This document shows positions 37,095-48,095 of a stretch of DNA of 64,000 nt, piece by piece. The notes beneath the pieces are model-generated. The model was not told the origin of the DNA, did no database searches, and saw only the letters and a program-made list of their open reading frames with translations. The number at the start of each line of letters is the position of its first letter. Position 1 is the stretch's first letter. The translations under genes and the position numbers were made by a program. The stretch covers positions 494,501 to 558,500 of the forward strand of contig JAGFBZ010000851.1 in assembly GCA_018398805.1 (NCBI GenBank). The letters run 5' to 3'. This DNA comes from Hirundichthys speculiger (lineage: Eukaryota; Chordata; Actinopteri; Beloniformes; Exocoetidae).

Positions 37095-37475
37095 AAATGT
37101 CCACCAATCCATCCATTAAGTTCCACTTATCTTAGGTCAGGTTGCCGGGTAGCTGATCCCTGACCCTCACCCTGACCACCTCCTCTAGCTCTCCCATGGG
37201 AATACCGAGATTTCCCAAGCCAGCCAGGAGATGTAAACTCTGCAGCATGTCCTTGGATCTGCTGCAGGGCCTGAAACACCTCCACATGGAGGCATCCAGG
37301 AGGCATCTCAACTGGCTCCTCTCTATATGGAGGAGCAGCAACTCTACACCGAGTCTCTCTCAAATCAAACTTCTCATAACATCTCTAAAGGACAGGAACC
37401 TCATTTCAGCTGCCTTTACCTGCAGTCTTCTTCTTTTGGTCACTACCAACAGCTCGTGACCATAGCTGAGGGTAG
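37095..37475 (-). mobile_element. LINE ORF2 C-terminal fragment
   Basis: Minus-strand frames give YGHELLVVTK-like sequence (37460-37430) and AAEMRFLSF (near 37400). Then come LGVELLLLHIERSQLRCL (37350-37300) and GNLGIPMGELEEVVRVRVRD (37210-37150). This is the conserved C-terminus of a LINE protein frequent in fish genomes. Frameshifts show it is dead. Confidence 0.75.
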
Positions 37476-37988
37476 GAACAAGGCTGACAGAGAGACTCGT
37501 CCTTTTTGGTCCCTCTCAACTCTTTCTTCACCACAACAGACTGGTACAGAGGCGACATTACTGCAGAGCACTGATACTTCTGTCGATCTCCTTTTTGGTG
37601 CACCGTTAAAATGCATAAATAATGAATACGATCTTCGGATTGCACTCTGGTGGCCATGAACATGACCTGCGGTAACATTTTCACTCGTTCTAACTGCTGA
37701 AAGGAAGACCTCTGCTCTGCAGGAAGACTTTAAACTGAGCGACGACGAGACGGACAACGTTATGGGAGCGTGGACCTCTAGACTAAAGATAGTTACTGTC
37801 CCTCTAAAGCAAACCGAGTCTCTGGTGTCGGACACATACTGAGCTGGAGAAACAAAATGCCACACTTTCATGGACAGAAAATGTCATTAATGTCCAGAAT
37901 TAAAGAAAAGTGTTGACGTAGATATTTGTTCACCAGGTTCACAACCTTCTCGACATGCTGGCGGTCAGAACGGGTCTCTGTAGGGCAT
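37476..37988. other. Unrecognised non-coding sequence
   Basis: Overlapping frames on both strands, none with a known domain. Confidence 0.4.
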
Positions 37989-38344
37989 GCAGCATCTAGA
38001 GTTAGATATCTACGGTGATGCAGCATCTAGAGTTAGATATCTACAGTGATGCAGCATCTAGATATCTAACTCTAGAGTTAGATATCTACAGTGATGCAGC
38101 ATCTAGAGTTAGATATCTACAGTGATGCAGCATCTAGAGTTAGATATCTAAGGTGATGCAGCATCTAGAGTTAGATATCTACGGCGATGCAGCATCTAGA
38201 GTTAGATATCTAAGGTGATGCAGCATCTAGAGTTAGATATCTACGGCGATGCAGCATCTAGAGTTAGATATCTACGGTGATGCAACATCTAGAGTTAGAT
38301 ATCTGCAGTTATGCAGCATCTAGAGTTATATATCTAGGGTGATG
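37989..38344. repeat. 31-bp minisatellite with palindromic core
   Basis: About 11 units of GCAGCATCTAGAGTTAGATA plus TCTACGGTGAT. The core TTAGATATCTAA is a near-perfect palindrome. At 38053-38087 one unit is followed by an inverted half-unit, giving a longer hairpin. Confidence 0.96.
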
Positions 38345-39365
38345 CTAACCACCTCCACCTCTCATGAAGAGACTGTTTATGAAGGTAAATGGACCCCTGA
38401 CTCCGGAGCAGGTTTAGGATTGGTCCTTTTAGTCTTCATTTTAGTTTAAAAAAAAAATAAAAAGTTATACTCAGACCCGGTATGATCAGGTGTTTTCTGT
38501 TATTTTATATTGAGATTTTACACAAAAAAAGATCCAGCAGAAGACCTGATTCAGATTCAAAGTGTCTCACCTCTGTACGTTTTCTCATGTGTCCATGTCT
38601 GCACAGTGCATTCTGGGTAAATAATTAATGTCTATATAAAATAGTGATGTCACAACCTTCACACATGTTCTGTATATGCTGAGGACAGCGAGTGTAACTG
38701 GAGCTAAACTGGAACATAAACAGTCCAGACAAACTGTCTTCAGTTTGGTTTTTTTTAGGATTTTGGATCAAAATCTCAGATGTTCACTTGTGTTGTGCAC
38801 AAGGGTTAAGGTTAGGCTTGAACATAACTCAACAGCAGCTACAACCGTTGGGGTCCCACCAGGGCTCGGTCATGCTTGGAGTGATAAACGCTGCCATCGG
38901 GGCAAAGCTTCACGACAACAAGAAAAGAAAAACAGCACTTCGTTGTTTCAGTGTCGGTGACCCTCGAAGCTCAGCGAGAAACAGTTTCATTAATGCTTAA
39001 ATATGCAGGAACATGAAGATGATCCAGACGTGCCGTGGCAGAGTCTAAAACGAGGCTCAACATCTGGTTTGCCAGTTCAGGAGGGAAATCCTAGTTCATG
39101 GACTGACCACTAGGGGCTGGATCCAGAAACGAGATGACTGACCTGGACGTTAAAACGTTAAACCTGACAGCAGAAATGAACTTGCTCTCACCCTAACCTT
39201 TTAATTGCTCTTTATGAGCCTCGTTAAGCTCGTTGGCTCGTTGACTCTTTGCACAAATGGACCGCTGCAGCCCAGAAAGGTTCTGGGAGGAAGCTCAGCA
39301 ATCAGCAATCAGTATGAAAGAAATGTTGCAAAAATGGGTCGACCTCAAGAGAAAATACCAAGACC
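38345..39365. other. Unrecognised non-coding sequence
   Basis: No gene recognised. The 94-codon frame at 38676-38960 starts at a non-ATG codon and has no domain. Confidence 0.4.
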
Positions 39366-39485
39366 TGCAGGGAGTAATGACCCATCCAGGGTCTCTCACC
39401 TGAAGAGGGTCTGGATGGGCTCCAGCAGACCCCCCATGACCCTGACCAGGAGGAAGCGGGTCTAGACCGTTAACTGACGGATGAA
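39366..39485 (+). repeat. LINE-tail motif
   Basis: The words GGGTCTGGATGGGCTCCAGC, CCATGACCCTGACCAGGAGG and AAGCGGGT match the widespread tail motif of fish LINEs (CCCTGACCAGGA...AAGCGG). The same motif in opposite orientation seeds the minisatellite at 28535-28812. Confidence 0.7.
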
Positions 39486-39567
39486 CAAATAATAGAAACG
39501 CCAAAATGCTGCCACCAGTGTGGCGGGAAGCTGGAAATCTAATTATTATAACTGTGTTGTCATTTTT

Positions 39568-39955
39568 CAGTTCAATTCAATTCAATTCAACTTTATTTGT
39601 ATAGCGTCTGTTACAATGTCAATTATCTCCAGGTCTTTACAGAGACCCAGATCATGATCATGGAGGACAGAGAGGATGGAAGACAGAGAGGATGGAGGAC
39701 AGAGAGAGGATGGAGGACAGAGAGAGGATGGAGGACTGAGAGAGGAGGGAGGACAGAGAGAGGAGGGAGGACAGAAAGAGGGTGAAGGACAGAGAGGATG
39801 GAGGACAGAGAGGATGGAGGACAGAGAGAGGATGGAGGACAGAGAGAGAGATGGAGGACAGAGAGAGGATGGAGGACAGAGAGAGGATGGAGGACAGAGA
39901 GAGGATGGAGGACGGAGAGGATGGAGGACAGAGAGAGGATGGAGGACACAAATGA
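39568..39955 (-). mobile_element. LINE tail with GGACAGAGAGAGGATGGA minisatellite
   Basis: AATTCAACTTTATTTGTATA and TCTTTACAGAGACCCAGATC (39580-39655) match the tail of the LINE at 3343. From 39660 to 39955 the tail has expanded into about 17 units of GGACAGAGAGAGGATGGA and shorter variants. The 3343 copy has the same seed (3656-3720) in only a few units. Chance ORFs cover both strands. Confidence 0.88.
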
Positions 39956-40007
39956 CTGAATGAAATGACTACATAAACAGATGCAGGTAGCAGCACTGAG
40001 GTGAGAT

Positions 40008-40238
40008 GGTCAGGTGGTCAGGTGTTCAGATGGTCAGGTGGTCAGATGGTCAGGTGATCAGGTGTTCAGGTGGTCAGGTGGTCAGATGGTCAGGTGGTCC
40101 GGTGTTCAGGTGGTCAGATGGTCAGGTGGTCAGGTGTTCAGGTGGTCAGGTGGTCAGATGGTCAGGTGGTCAGGTGTTCAGATGGTCAGGTGGTCAGATG
40201 GTCAGGTGGTCAGGTGGTCAGGTGGTCAGATGGTCAGT
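40008..40238. repeat. 9-bp GGTCAGGTG/GGTCAGATG minisatellite
   Basis: About 25 units of GGTCAGGTG, GGTCAGATG and GTTCAGGTG. The nine-base period keeps three plus-strand frames open (MVRWSG-type repeats); none is a gene. Confidence 0.96.
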
Positions 40239-40663
40239 TAGTAAATATCAGAATGAGCCAAACTGTTGGAATAAATGTAAAACTGTGAAAGTTGAATTTA
40301 TGAACTCAGACTTGACTCTGTGTGTCTTCTGCCTCCCCTCAAAGCTTTCTCCTGGTTTTATTTAATTTTTTTTTACTGTTTTGTGATGGAGGTCACATTA
40401 TTTTTTGAAGCAGCAAAAATGGATGAAATGATTCAGGGAGGATTCTCCGACGACAGTGATGAGATATGACAGTCCGTCATCACGAGGATAAGCAGAGCTC
40501 TGTATCCAGCCCGACCCGACCGTCATGTCTTGGACGTGAGCGGCGGGTCCTTCTTTAACCTCTGTCATGGACGTTTTGAGGGTCATATGGCCACAGCTGT
40601 CAACACTCGTAGATGGATGCTGCACCTTTAACCCTGATTTTTCCTCATTCAGGTATCTACGGC

Positions 40664-40697
<34 letters not shown>

Positions 40698-41325
40698 AGC
40701 TGCAGCGACAGGCAGCTCTGTCTGGTTCAGAACCGTATCAAGTTCAAACCAAACTGGAGAGGTTCTCCGGGTGAAGAGAGGACACTAGATGGGGACTGTC
40801 AGAGCCTGTTAGGAGTGAGGTGGTCACACTGTACCACCTCCGTGGAGAGGACAGTCCAGGGAGGAGATGAGTCCGAGCCCACCACGTTGGTGATATCATT
40901 ACGGCCTGAACCATTACACCGAGAGACGCCAAGCTAAATCAGCCTGAGTCGCCAGCGGCTTCAGGGTCGTCTGGAGTTCACAGCTATTAATACCGCTGCG
41001 TGTCGGAGTAACAACCCCCTCTGAACTCACGCAGAATATTTACCACAGCATTCGTGGATCCGCTGAGCTCCCACACACACACACACCGACACACCCACAC
41101 ACACCCTGGCACGAACTCAAGAGGCTTCATTGGGAGGAGGAGGGGGGAGGGGGAGGAGAAAGGGCACCCATGTTGCCAAACAGCTCAGAGGAAACATGTC
41201 TGTTACAAATCAAAACATTTACATCTTTCGTTCAGGGATGCCCCGCGGCCCCGCCCCCTCTACCCAGGGGCCCCTGCTGTGTTTGGGAACTCACTGGCAT
41301 CCCCAAAACGGTGAAGAAATCAGAG
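40239..41325. other. Unrecognised sequence with C31 run
   Basis: No gene recognised. It contains 31 consecutive C at 40667-40697 and a CA-rich patch at 41072-41105. Confidence 0.4.
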
Positions 41326-41373
41326 TGTGTGTGTGTGTGTGGGTGTGTATGTGTGTGTGTGTGTATGTGTATG
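41326..41373. repeat. (GT)n microsatellite
   Basis: Imperfect GT dinucleotide repeat with GG and AT interruptions. Confidence 0.95.
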
Positions 41374-41940
41374 TGGCCTCCAGCTCTGACCAGAAACACT
41401 GGGAGGACATGACACAAATATTTCTGTTTCTTTGCAGCAGCTGCAGTTGTTTCATCCACAGATTAAATAAGAGGAACTGGGAAAACTCCACTGAAGGGTG
41501 TGTCGTCTCAGAGCCCAACCCCTGATTCAGACTTCTGGGTACCTGCACCGCAGGCGTGACCCCTCGGCTTCAGCTGGGCCGGACCCTGACGTGCCCCCTC
41601 TCCAAGTGCCGTTGCATCCGACGAATGCGATTGGTCGGCTCGGTAGGTTTGTTTCTTCTGCGTCTTCGTACAGAACGATGCCGTGCTGCCAGAGCTGAGA
41701 CCAGGACTGGTGGAGCACCAGTCAAGGACCAGCAGGACCCAAGTCAAGCCGACGGGCGTCGACAGAGCTGAGTCCCGGTCAGGCTGCTGCCGGCGGGGGC
41801 GGCCAGCCGGCTACGAGCCGTTCATCAGTTTACCTGGGAGGCAGCCTGCAGCTGTGGTTCAGGCTGGACGCTGCCTCCTGGTTGACCCAGAACCAGTCAC
41901 AGTACGATTAACAACACAATGTAGCATGGTATCTGTAAAA
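41374..41940. other. Unrecognised GC-rich sequence
   Basis: Several overlapping frames on both strands without domains; no gene supported. Confidence 0.4.
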
Positions 41941-42630
41941 TAGGGATGTAACGATATGGAAAATGTGATCTCGATTACAGTGACCAAATTATTATGGTTT
42001 ACGATATTATCTCGGTATTCTTCATTGCTGTACAAATGTCCAAAAAAAAAAAAAACACATATATTTAAATAATTTCACAAAATCTTGTGATTTTCTTGTC
42101 ATACTAAAACATCAGAAGCCAAAATTTTATCAAAATGAACCTTTCACATTAAAAGGGCAAACAACTGGCACAGAAAGGTTTGATTTTAAATAAACAGAAT
42201 AAATAACAGGAACAAATTTGGTGCAAATTTAAATAAAGACTTTAACAACCATAGTAGGTCAAAATATGCAAACAACTATCAGGAACAAAAATTATAGTGC
42301 AAGTTCAAATAAAAAAAAAATTTGGAATTTAAGATGAACCTTAAATAAGTATAAATATGCAAATAAAGAAACAGTTGTAAAGGAGCCAAATATGTTGTTC
42401 TGAATTGTAGTTCACTCTGTGTGTCTGTGGGTGTTGCTGTGTTGTTACCTGAGGCTCAGGTATAAAGGTAGCTGCCTGTTATTGGTTAGGTGTTTGACCT
42501 GGAAGGGCAAAAGGTTTTTGACCGCTGTGGCGCTAACTGCCGGCGTTATGGTTGTCAGATCAGTTAATGGAATAAATGAATATTTTAACTGCATCAGATG
42601 AACATCGTTCCGGTCATTTTTCCATCAACA
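41941..42630 (-). mobile_element. Truncated hAT, TAGGGATGTAACGAT family
   Basis: Begins TAGGGATGTAACGATATGGA and is the reverse complement of the right part of the element at 57773-58853 (shared words TAAACCGTGATAATTTGG and GGCGCTAACTGCCGG-type sequence). The homology stops near 42630, where another element abuts. Confidence 0.85.
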
Positions 42631-42639
42631 CGCAACGGC

Positions 42640-43044
42640 AACGTTTATGAAATCCACTTTGAGGCCGGGTCGCGGACCTGCTGGCTCCACGCTGCGTCCG
42701 GTCCGCATCTGCAATTAAAGCCTTACCTCCGCGGCGGGTCCGCTCAGAGCCCGGAAATCCACTGGGGAACCAACAAACTGACTAGACAAATTTATTAATC
42801 AGTTTGTCCAATAATAACAGGTATTGATGCTCACAAAATGAATGTAGAGTAGCATAGCCAACATAGACTACTTAACAAAAACAGAATAGTTTTTAACTAC
42901 TTCGTTTGTTTTTGTTTTTTGCACTTCCTGCTAGAGCGCCCCCTGAGGGGTGAAGAAAAATTCAAAGAAAAGCCGCATCTCTGTATAAGCCTCATGGTTT
43001 AAAGCGTGGGACAAAAGTAGCGGCTTATAGTCTGGAAAATACGG
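42640..43044 (-). mobile_element. Truncated CCGGACTATAAGCCG-type DNA transposon
   Basis: The right end GCTTATAGTCTGGAAAATAC plus GG (to 43044) and the interior match the reverse complement of the 59847-60641 element, including GCGCCCCCTGAGGGG and TGTCCAATAATAACAGG. The left end is truncated near 42640. Confidence 0.8.
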
Positions 43045-44394
43045 TATTAAGGAACTGGCAAGAAATAACACGCGAAACGTCTTGAGATCTGCTGAACAGC
43101 AGCACGACGCCGTTTCACAGCTCGCTGTCACGCCGCTGCGGCTTGGCGCATGTAAAGAAATGAATAACTGAGATCTTGGGTCGCTCAGAGGACGCCTGTT
43201 CTGGGTGGCGGGCTGCTAGCGTGTGCGTGTTCAGTCGGATCCAGAGCGTCTCTGTGATCCAGGACTCGGGACTCCATCGTTCAGCTGAAGGTGCTGGAAC
43301 AAACACACCCCCTCTCCTGCATCTTTAATTCAGCATTTGACCTACCAAACAGCGTTTTGTTTTTCATGAGCAACCTTCTTGTCGTAACACATCAGGGTGG
43401 AGGGTCGAGTTAACGAAGCGAGAGACTTCAGCGCATTCACACCCGCTGATCTGTTGGACGCTTTGATATTTGTTTCCCTTCGTTACCGGCATTCACGAAT
43501 GAACACTTACAGTAAACCTTTGTTACTGTACTTCTCTCTTTAATCGGATCACTCTGAGATTTACTAACTGACTCTTTCTGGGTTTTTTTTTTTTTTATTC
43601 CTCCAGAAAAATAACTTGATTGTTTTTGTCACTCGTCTCCGTTAAACCGTGAAATGGAGTTTCTCCAGTTTTGTTGAAGTGAAGATAAATCTGCAGTTGT
43701 TTTCAAGCTCTCCTCCCTCCTTTCCTTCCTTCTTTCCTTCCTTCCTTTTCTCATTCTCTTGCTCCGAGGCGACCGTTTCTCCCTTTGTGGCTTGTCGTAC
43801 ACGTGTTTCGTGTTTTTTTTGGACGTTTCTGCCGCTGCTGACTCCAGCACGTCGGAGGTGTCCCTCATGGATCGCCGTTAAGTCCGCTTTACACCGAATG
43901 TAGATTAATGGATCAGTTCAGCGAAGTTCATCCAGGGTTCACGTGGAGGTTCAGACAGAGTTCAGCGGAGCGAGGGGGGGGGGAGCTCGAGCCGCTCTGC
44001 TGGAAAATACGGCAGAAAAAAAACAGAGACACACAACCAGATGGAAGCAAAGAAACCAAACACTGATTAGCTCCAGGCAAATGTATTTAACAGCATATAC
44101 ATTTGAGATTAAAATGACCAATCAGTGATGTAGCAGGACTAAGGGGGGCGGAGCCCAACTCAACTGAGTCGTACTGTATTTGTCTCCTGGAGGGACATCA
44201 TGTCGCTGCAGTAGAAACGAGGAATAAATAGACAGAAAGATGAGAGCTTAAAGTGAGTCAGCAGACTGTTGGAAAGCTGGAAGTGCAGCGACGTGAAGTT
44301 CTGCTTGAAACCTCCACAGTCCAGCGACAGGTGAGCTGCCGGTGCCACCTGAGTTACCTGCAGCTACCTCAGCATCTCAGCTCAGAGCTGGAAA
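43045..44394. other. Unrecognised sequence
   Basis: No gene recognised in 1.3 kb. It holds a short TTCC repeat at 43717-43747 with chance Ser/Phe-rich and Lys/Arg-rich frames, and a G-rich patch at 43971-43981. Confidence 0.4.
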
Positions 44395-44620
44395 AGACCT
44401 CCATCATCTCCAGCCACCGTGATCAAGGATCATCACTGTGGCTGGAGATGAGCAGACAAGTGGAAGGGTTGGTCACATGACTCTGTTTGTGTTTTCTGCT
44501 GCAAAGAAGCTAGTGATGCATGTTTATTTTCTTGTTTGGATGGAGTTAACCCAGGACACCGTACAGACACTCAACCTAAACATCATCATCACGTCTCTGG
44601 AGAGACCTTCAGGCAAAGAA
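44395..44620 (+). repeat. Local duplication, copy 1
   Basis: Diverged match to 46828-47055: shared words include GACCTCCATC, CACCGTGATC, GTCACATGACT, GGAGTTAACCCAGGAC, CTCAACCTAAACATCATC and GGAGAGACCTT in the same order. Nature unknown. Confidence 0.8.
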
Positions 44621-44629
44621 ACTGTCATG

Positions 44630-45276
44630 AAAGGACGGACTGATGGATCTCAACCCAGCGGCAGTAGCCAAGCTAAGATCACCTCTCCTATGATCAGACT
44701 CTCTCTCTTGTCACGGTCTTCTTCTAAATGTAATGCAGAAGGCATTCGTTTAATAGCATAGCGTTAATATAATAGTGTTTTACAAAGAGGCACATCGGCA
44801 GTGGGATAGCTACTAACCAGAGATGCCTTCCGTAGTAACCGTAGAGGTGATCATAGCTTGGCTACTGGCATCAGTCCGAAGCGCGTCAAAAATACGACAT
44901 TCGTTATCACTGTTGTGTGCGCAAATGTTCCTGCTTGTTAGTCGTGTTCCCTCCCGACGCTGTTATCTCCACTTTACAATGACTGCTAGTTGCCTTGTTG
45001 CCATCTTTCTTTGGTGAAGTGAAGCCAAACTTTGGAGCGTTTGAACCTGGTGGGCGCCATTGTTGTTTACAACTCCAATGCGCGTGCTAAACCAACGTAA
45101 CTTAATCACGTAAGTGCTTTCTGGAATTGACTGTGCGTAATTTGCGTAAATTAGGTGAGATTCGTGCTGGTTGGAATCGATAAGCGAATCACTGGATAAA
45201 CTGCCAAACAATTCCATGGAACTGAAACACACGGAACCGGTTCTCTAAAGGAACCGGTTCTCGATTCCACACCCTA
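44630..45276 (-). mobile_element. Rearranged relative of the 1157-2412 hAT
   Basis: From 44690 to 45276 the sequence follows the 1621-2412 part of the first hAT, ending CGATTCCACACCCTA. The segment GATCTCAACCCAGC...AGCCAAGCT at 44647-44672 is inverted relative to the first copy. The left terminal repeat is missing. Confidence 0.85.
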
Positions 45277-45289
45277 GTTGTCATGGGAG

Positions 45290-46540
45290 TAGAGGTCTTC
45301 GGAATAACCTGACAACCCGAAAACCTGAGCTCCCGACCCGACCCAATCGGGTCTCGGGTCCATTCAAAAGACGTGACTCCCGGTTCGGGTCGGAATCGGT
45401 ACAGTTAGTCTCAGGTCCGGTCGGTGCTCTCTGACAGGCTGGGTCCGCATTTACTCCAGAGAGGTAAAGATATTGGCAGTGGCAGCCAATGTCAGGACTC
45501 GGGGCAGTTTAATTAATTATTCATTAACGTGGCGTGTTTGTCATGAAACAACCATGTTGCCGTAGCGTGTTATTAGCGGTTTGCCCGGCAGCTGTAAAGC
45601 ACAACGGATCGCCAACATGACAACGCTGGATGAGAGAACATATTTACGACACGTCCTGACCGGTGTAGGCTATTAGTGTTAGCAGCTGCTACCAATAGCA
45701 TCTGTATCCACAAAGAAAATAATGACGTGGATTTATTGTTGTTTACAAGGCTCCATTGCCTTTCCCTGACTCTCAACGTCCTCGCTGGATCCTGGTGTAC
45801 TCCCCCACGTGGAGCGGACTGATTGCACTGCACGCCACCGGCTGCGTGCCACCTGGCGAGCGTGCACGGGCCGCTTGGCTGGGACCTTTTTCCTGATATG
45901 ATGTCTTGTCTTGTATTAAGCTTGTTATGCCTGTGCTGAGGTTTTTTGTGAATCCCACAACATGTGCCTCTGATCAAGGACATGTGGTGTGAGACACCTG
46001 TTTTTTATCCTCTTCCCCACCCATCCCCTATGTGATCATATTTTCTTCTGCTAAAATTGAAGCGCTCTTATAGCGCTGACCCAAGCACCGTTGACTCCTG
46101 TCCATATGTTGTGTTGTTTTTGTATGTTTCTCTTGGACGGTGTACTGAGAAGTCAAATTCTGCTGTGTTGGGACGCTGGCTCAGTGGCGACAATAAATTT
46201 GATTCTGATTCTGATTCTGATCACGTAGCCTATGTAGCAACTGAACCGGTAGAAGAAGACAACTTTAGGTAGGAAAATCAAGTTTTATTCAACGCTAGAC
46301 AACTTTAACATGAGCAACTATGGGCTGGATTGTCTCGGTTCTATTCGGGTAACTTGGTTTGGTTTGTGGTTGGAAATTAAAGACTCGGGTTAGGTCGGTT
46401 CCGGGTCCAAATATTTCGGGTCGTTTCAGGTTCGGACTCCCGGATTTATTATAATAGCTCGGGTCGGGTCGGTTTCGGGTCAAATTTTTACGGGTCCATT
46501 TGGGTTTGGGTCCATGAAAGTGGACACGTGAAGACCTCTA
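45290..46540. mobile_element. Non-autonomous hAT, TAGAGGTCTTC family
   Basis: A 1251-bp element with perfect 11-bp ends TAGAGGTCTTC and GAAGACCTCTA. The flanks CATGGGAG and CACAGGAG match at 6 of 8 positions. Subterminal parts are rich in CGGGTC and GACCCG words, and a short GATTCT repeat lies at 46200-46221. The 136-codon minus frame at 45573-45983 has no recognised domain. Confidence 0.8.
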
Positions 46541-46827
46541 CACAGGAGCTCATCGTAACGAAGGTTAAAGTACCAGAATTACCAGCTAACATCCTGTCAG
46601 CAGAGCAGCATCCAAGCCACCGCAGAAGAAGATTCAAAAACCGGAACTTTAATGTAGACTTTAATGAATCTGATGAAGAAAGAAGAACATGTGACCAGAG
46701 TTACTGCAACGGGCCACCAGGGCGGCGCCGTTCTGAAAACAAACCATTTCAGAAGGTGAAAATGACACCCGGAGGCAGGAAGCACCGACCGTAGAGCTCA
46801 GCCCTAAGTTAGCTGAGTCTACGTCCG
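46541..46827 (+). other. Short charged open frame, unknown
   Basis: An open frame of about 65-80 codons ending at 46794 is rich in Arg, Asn and Glu (HRRRRFKNRNFNVDFNESDE). It has no ATG at a sensible position and no recognised domain. It could be a relic exon of a transposon gene or chance. Confidence 0.25.
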
Positions 46828-47055
46828 TCTCAGACCTCCATCCTTCCACCACCGTGATCGGGGATCATCACGATGGTGAGCAGATGAGTGGAAACTCAGC
46901 TGGAAACGACCAGCAGGTTAGTCACATGACTTCTGTCTGTGTGTTCTGCAGTAAAGAAGCTGGAGATGCACTTTTCTTTTCTTTTTTTTCCCTGTTTAGA
47001 CGGAGTTAACCCAGGACTCAACCTAAACATCATCACGTCCCTGGAGAGACCTTTC
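46828..47055 (+). repeat. Local duplication, copy 2
   Basis: Diverged partner of 44395-44620; the two copies flank the hAT pair at 44630-46540. It contains a TGTGTTCTGCAG splice-acceptor-like word before AAGAAGCTGGAGATGCA. Confidence 0.8.
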
Positions 47056-48095
47056 AGCGTGATGCCAAAAAAAAGAAAATCTCATGAAAGCAGTCTTTTA
47101 ACAGATGTTTTTTTTGTACATTTTCCATGATTAATTCTAGCATTAGTCTCTTTTTTTAAAGCTGTTTAAATCTGGGACAGTGGTTTCTCCCCGAGGGACC
47201 CGCTTGAAATTAGAGTTTTAAAAGTAGTGTTTGAATGAATCAAACTGTTTTGTTGGAATAATTCAGAAACAGCAGCGCTGCGTTTTATCAGCTGGTTTCA
47301 GTGCAGCAGTCGGGAACGTCCGTGGACACGCCGTGGACACGCTTCCTCCCGTGTCTGTTGTGGCGACAGGACAATAAAAAAAAACAATTACCTTAAACTC
47401 CAGCTAATCGGCTGTGTGAAACCCTGGGGACTCCTCTAAAATATAGATCGGGGATGCAGTGAATTATGCATCAGCATGTGAGCGGCGCTGCCACCAGAAC
47501 ACCGGAGCCGAGGGGAGCTGGTCCAGTCTGACTTATTCATGACGCTACAGCTGGAGGACGAGGACGAGGACGGGGACGATGCCACAGCTCAGCTCTGCTT
47601 TAGCTGCACGATCCCGCCGAGCAGGATTTAGCTGCAGGGTTCAGCTACAGTTTAGAGGTCTGGGTCATGGGGAGGTCGCAGGGATAGTGACATGTTGAAC
47701 CTCCATAAGTGGATTTGAAGCGACGCCACAAAATGTGGCCTGAAGAGGAAACAATTGTTCCGATGTTTCCTTCCTGTTAACTGGACCTTTTAATTTTCAC
47801 ACTTGGTCTTCAACAGTCTCTCCCATCTATCCAACAGTGTCAATCAGTGAGCTGTTTTTTAAATCTGAATGAGAGCAGTTCAGGAAGTCACCGACGGGTT
47901 TTTTTTTTTTATTGCTGTTCAAAGTCTGTTGTTCTGTTTTATTTTAAGCTGTTGTCGTCGGGAAGTTTGGAGCATCGAGAAGCTGCATTTTCACGTGACA
48001 AATGCTGAGCAAGCAGGAAGAGATGAGACGACGGCGACTGATGTGTTTAATCCAGGAAAATAAAGATCCCTCTGTGAGAATTTAGTGTCCGTTTA
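47056..48095. other. Unrecognised sequence
   Basis: No gene. A CpG-moderate patch with an octamer-like ATTATGCATCAGCATG at 47463-47478 stands out from AT-rich surroundings. Confidence 0.4.

Noticed and set aside
39658..40365. Several frames of 70-119 codons with Ser/Leu, Glu/Arg or Val-Arg-Trp-Ser repeats
   Set aside because: They come from the 18-bp and 9-bp minisatellites, whose periods are multiples of three.
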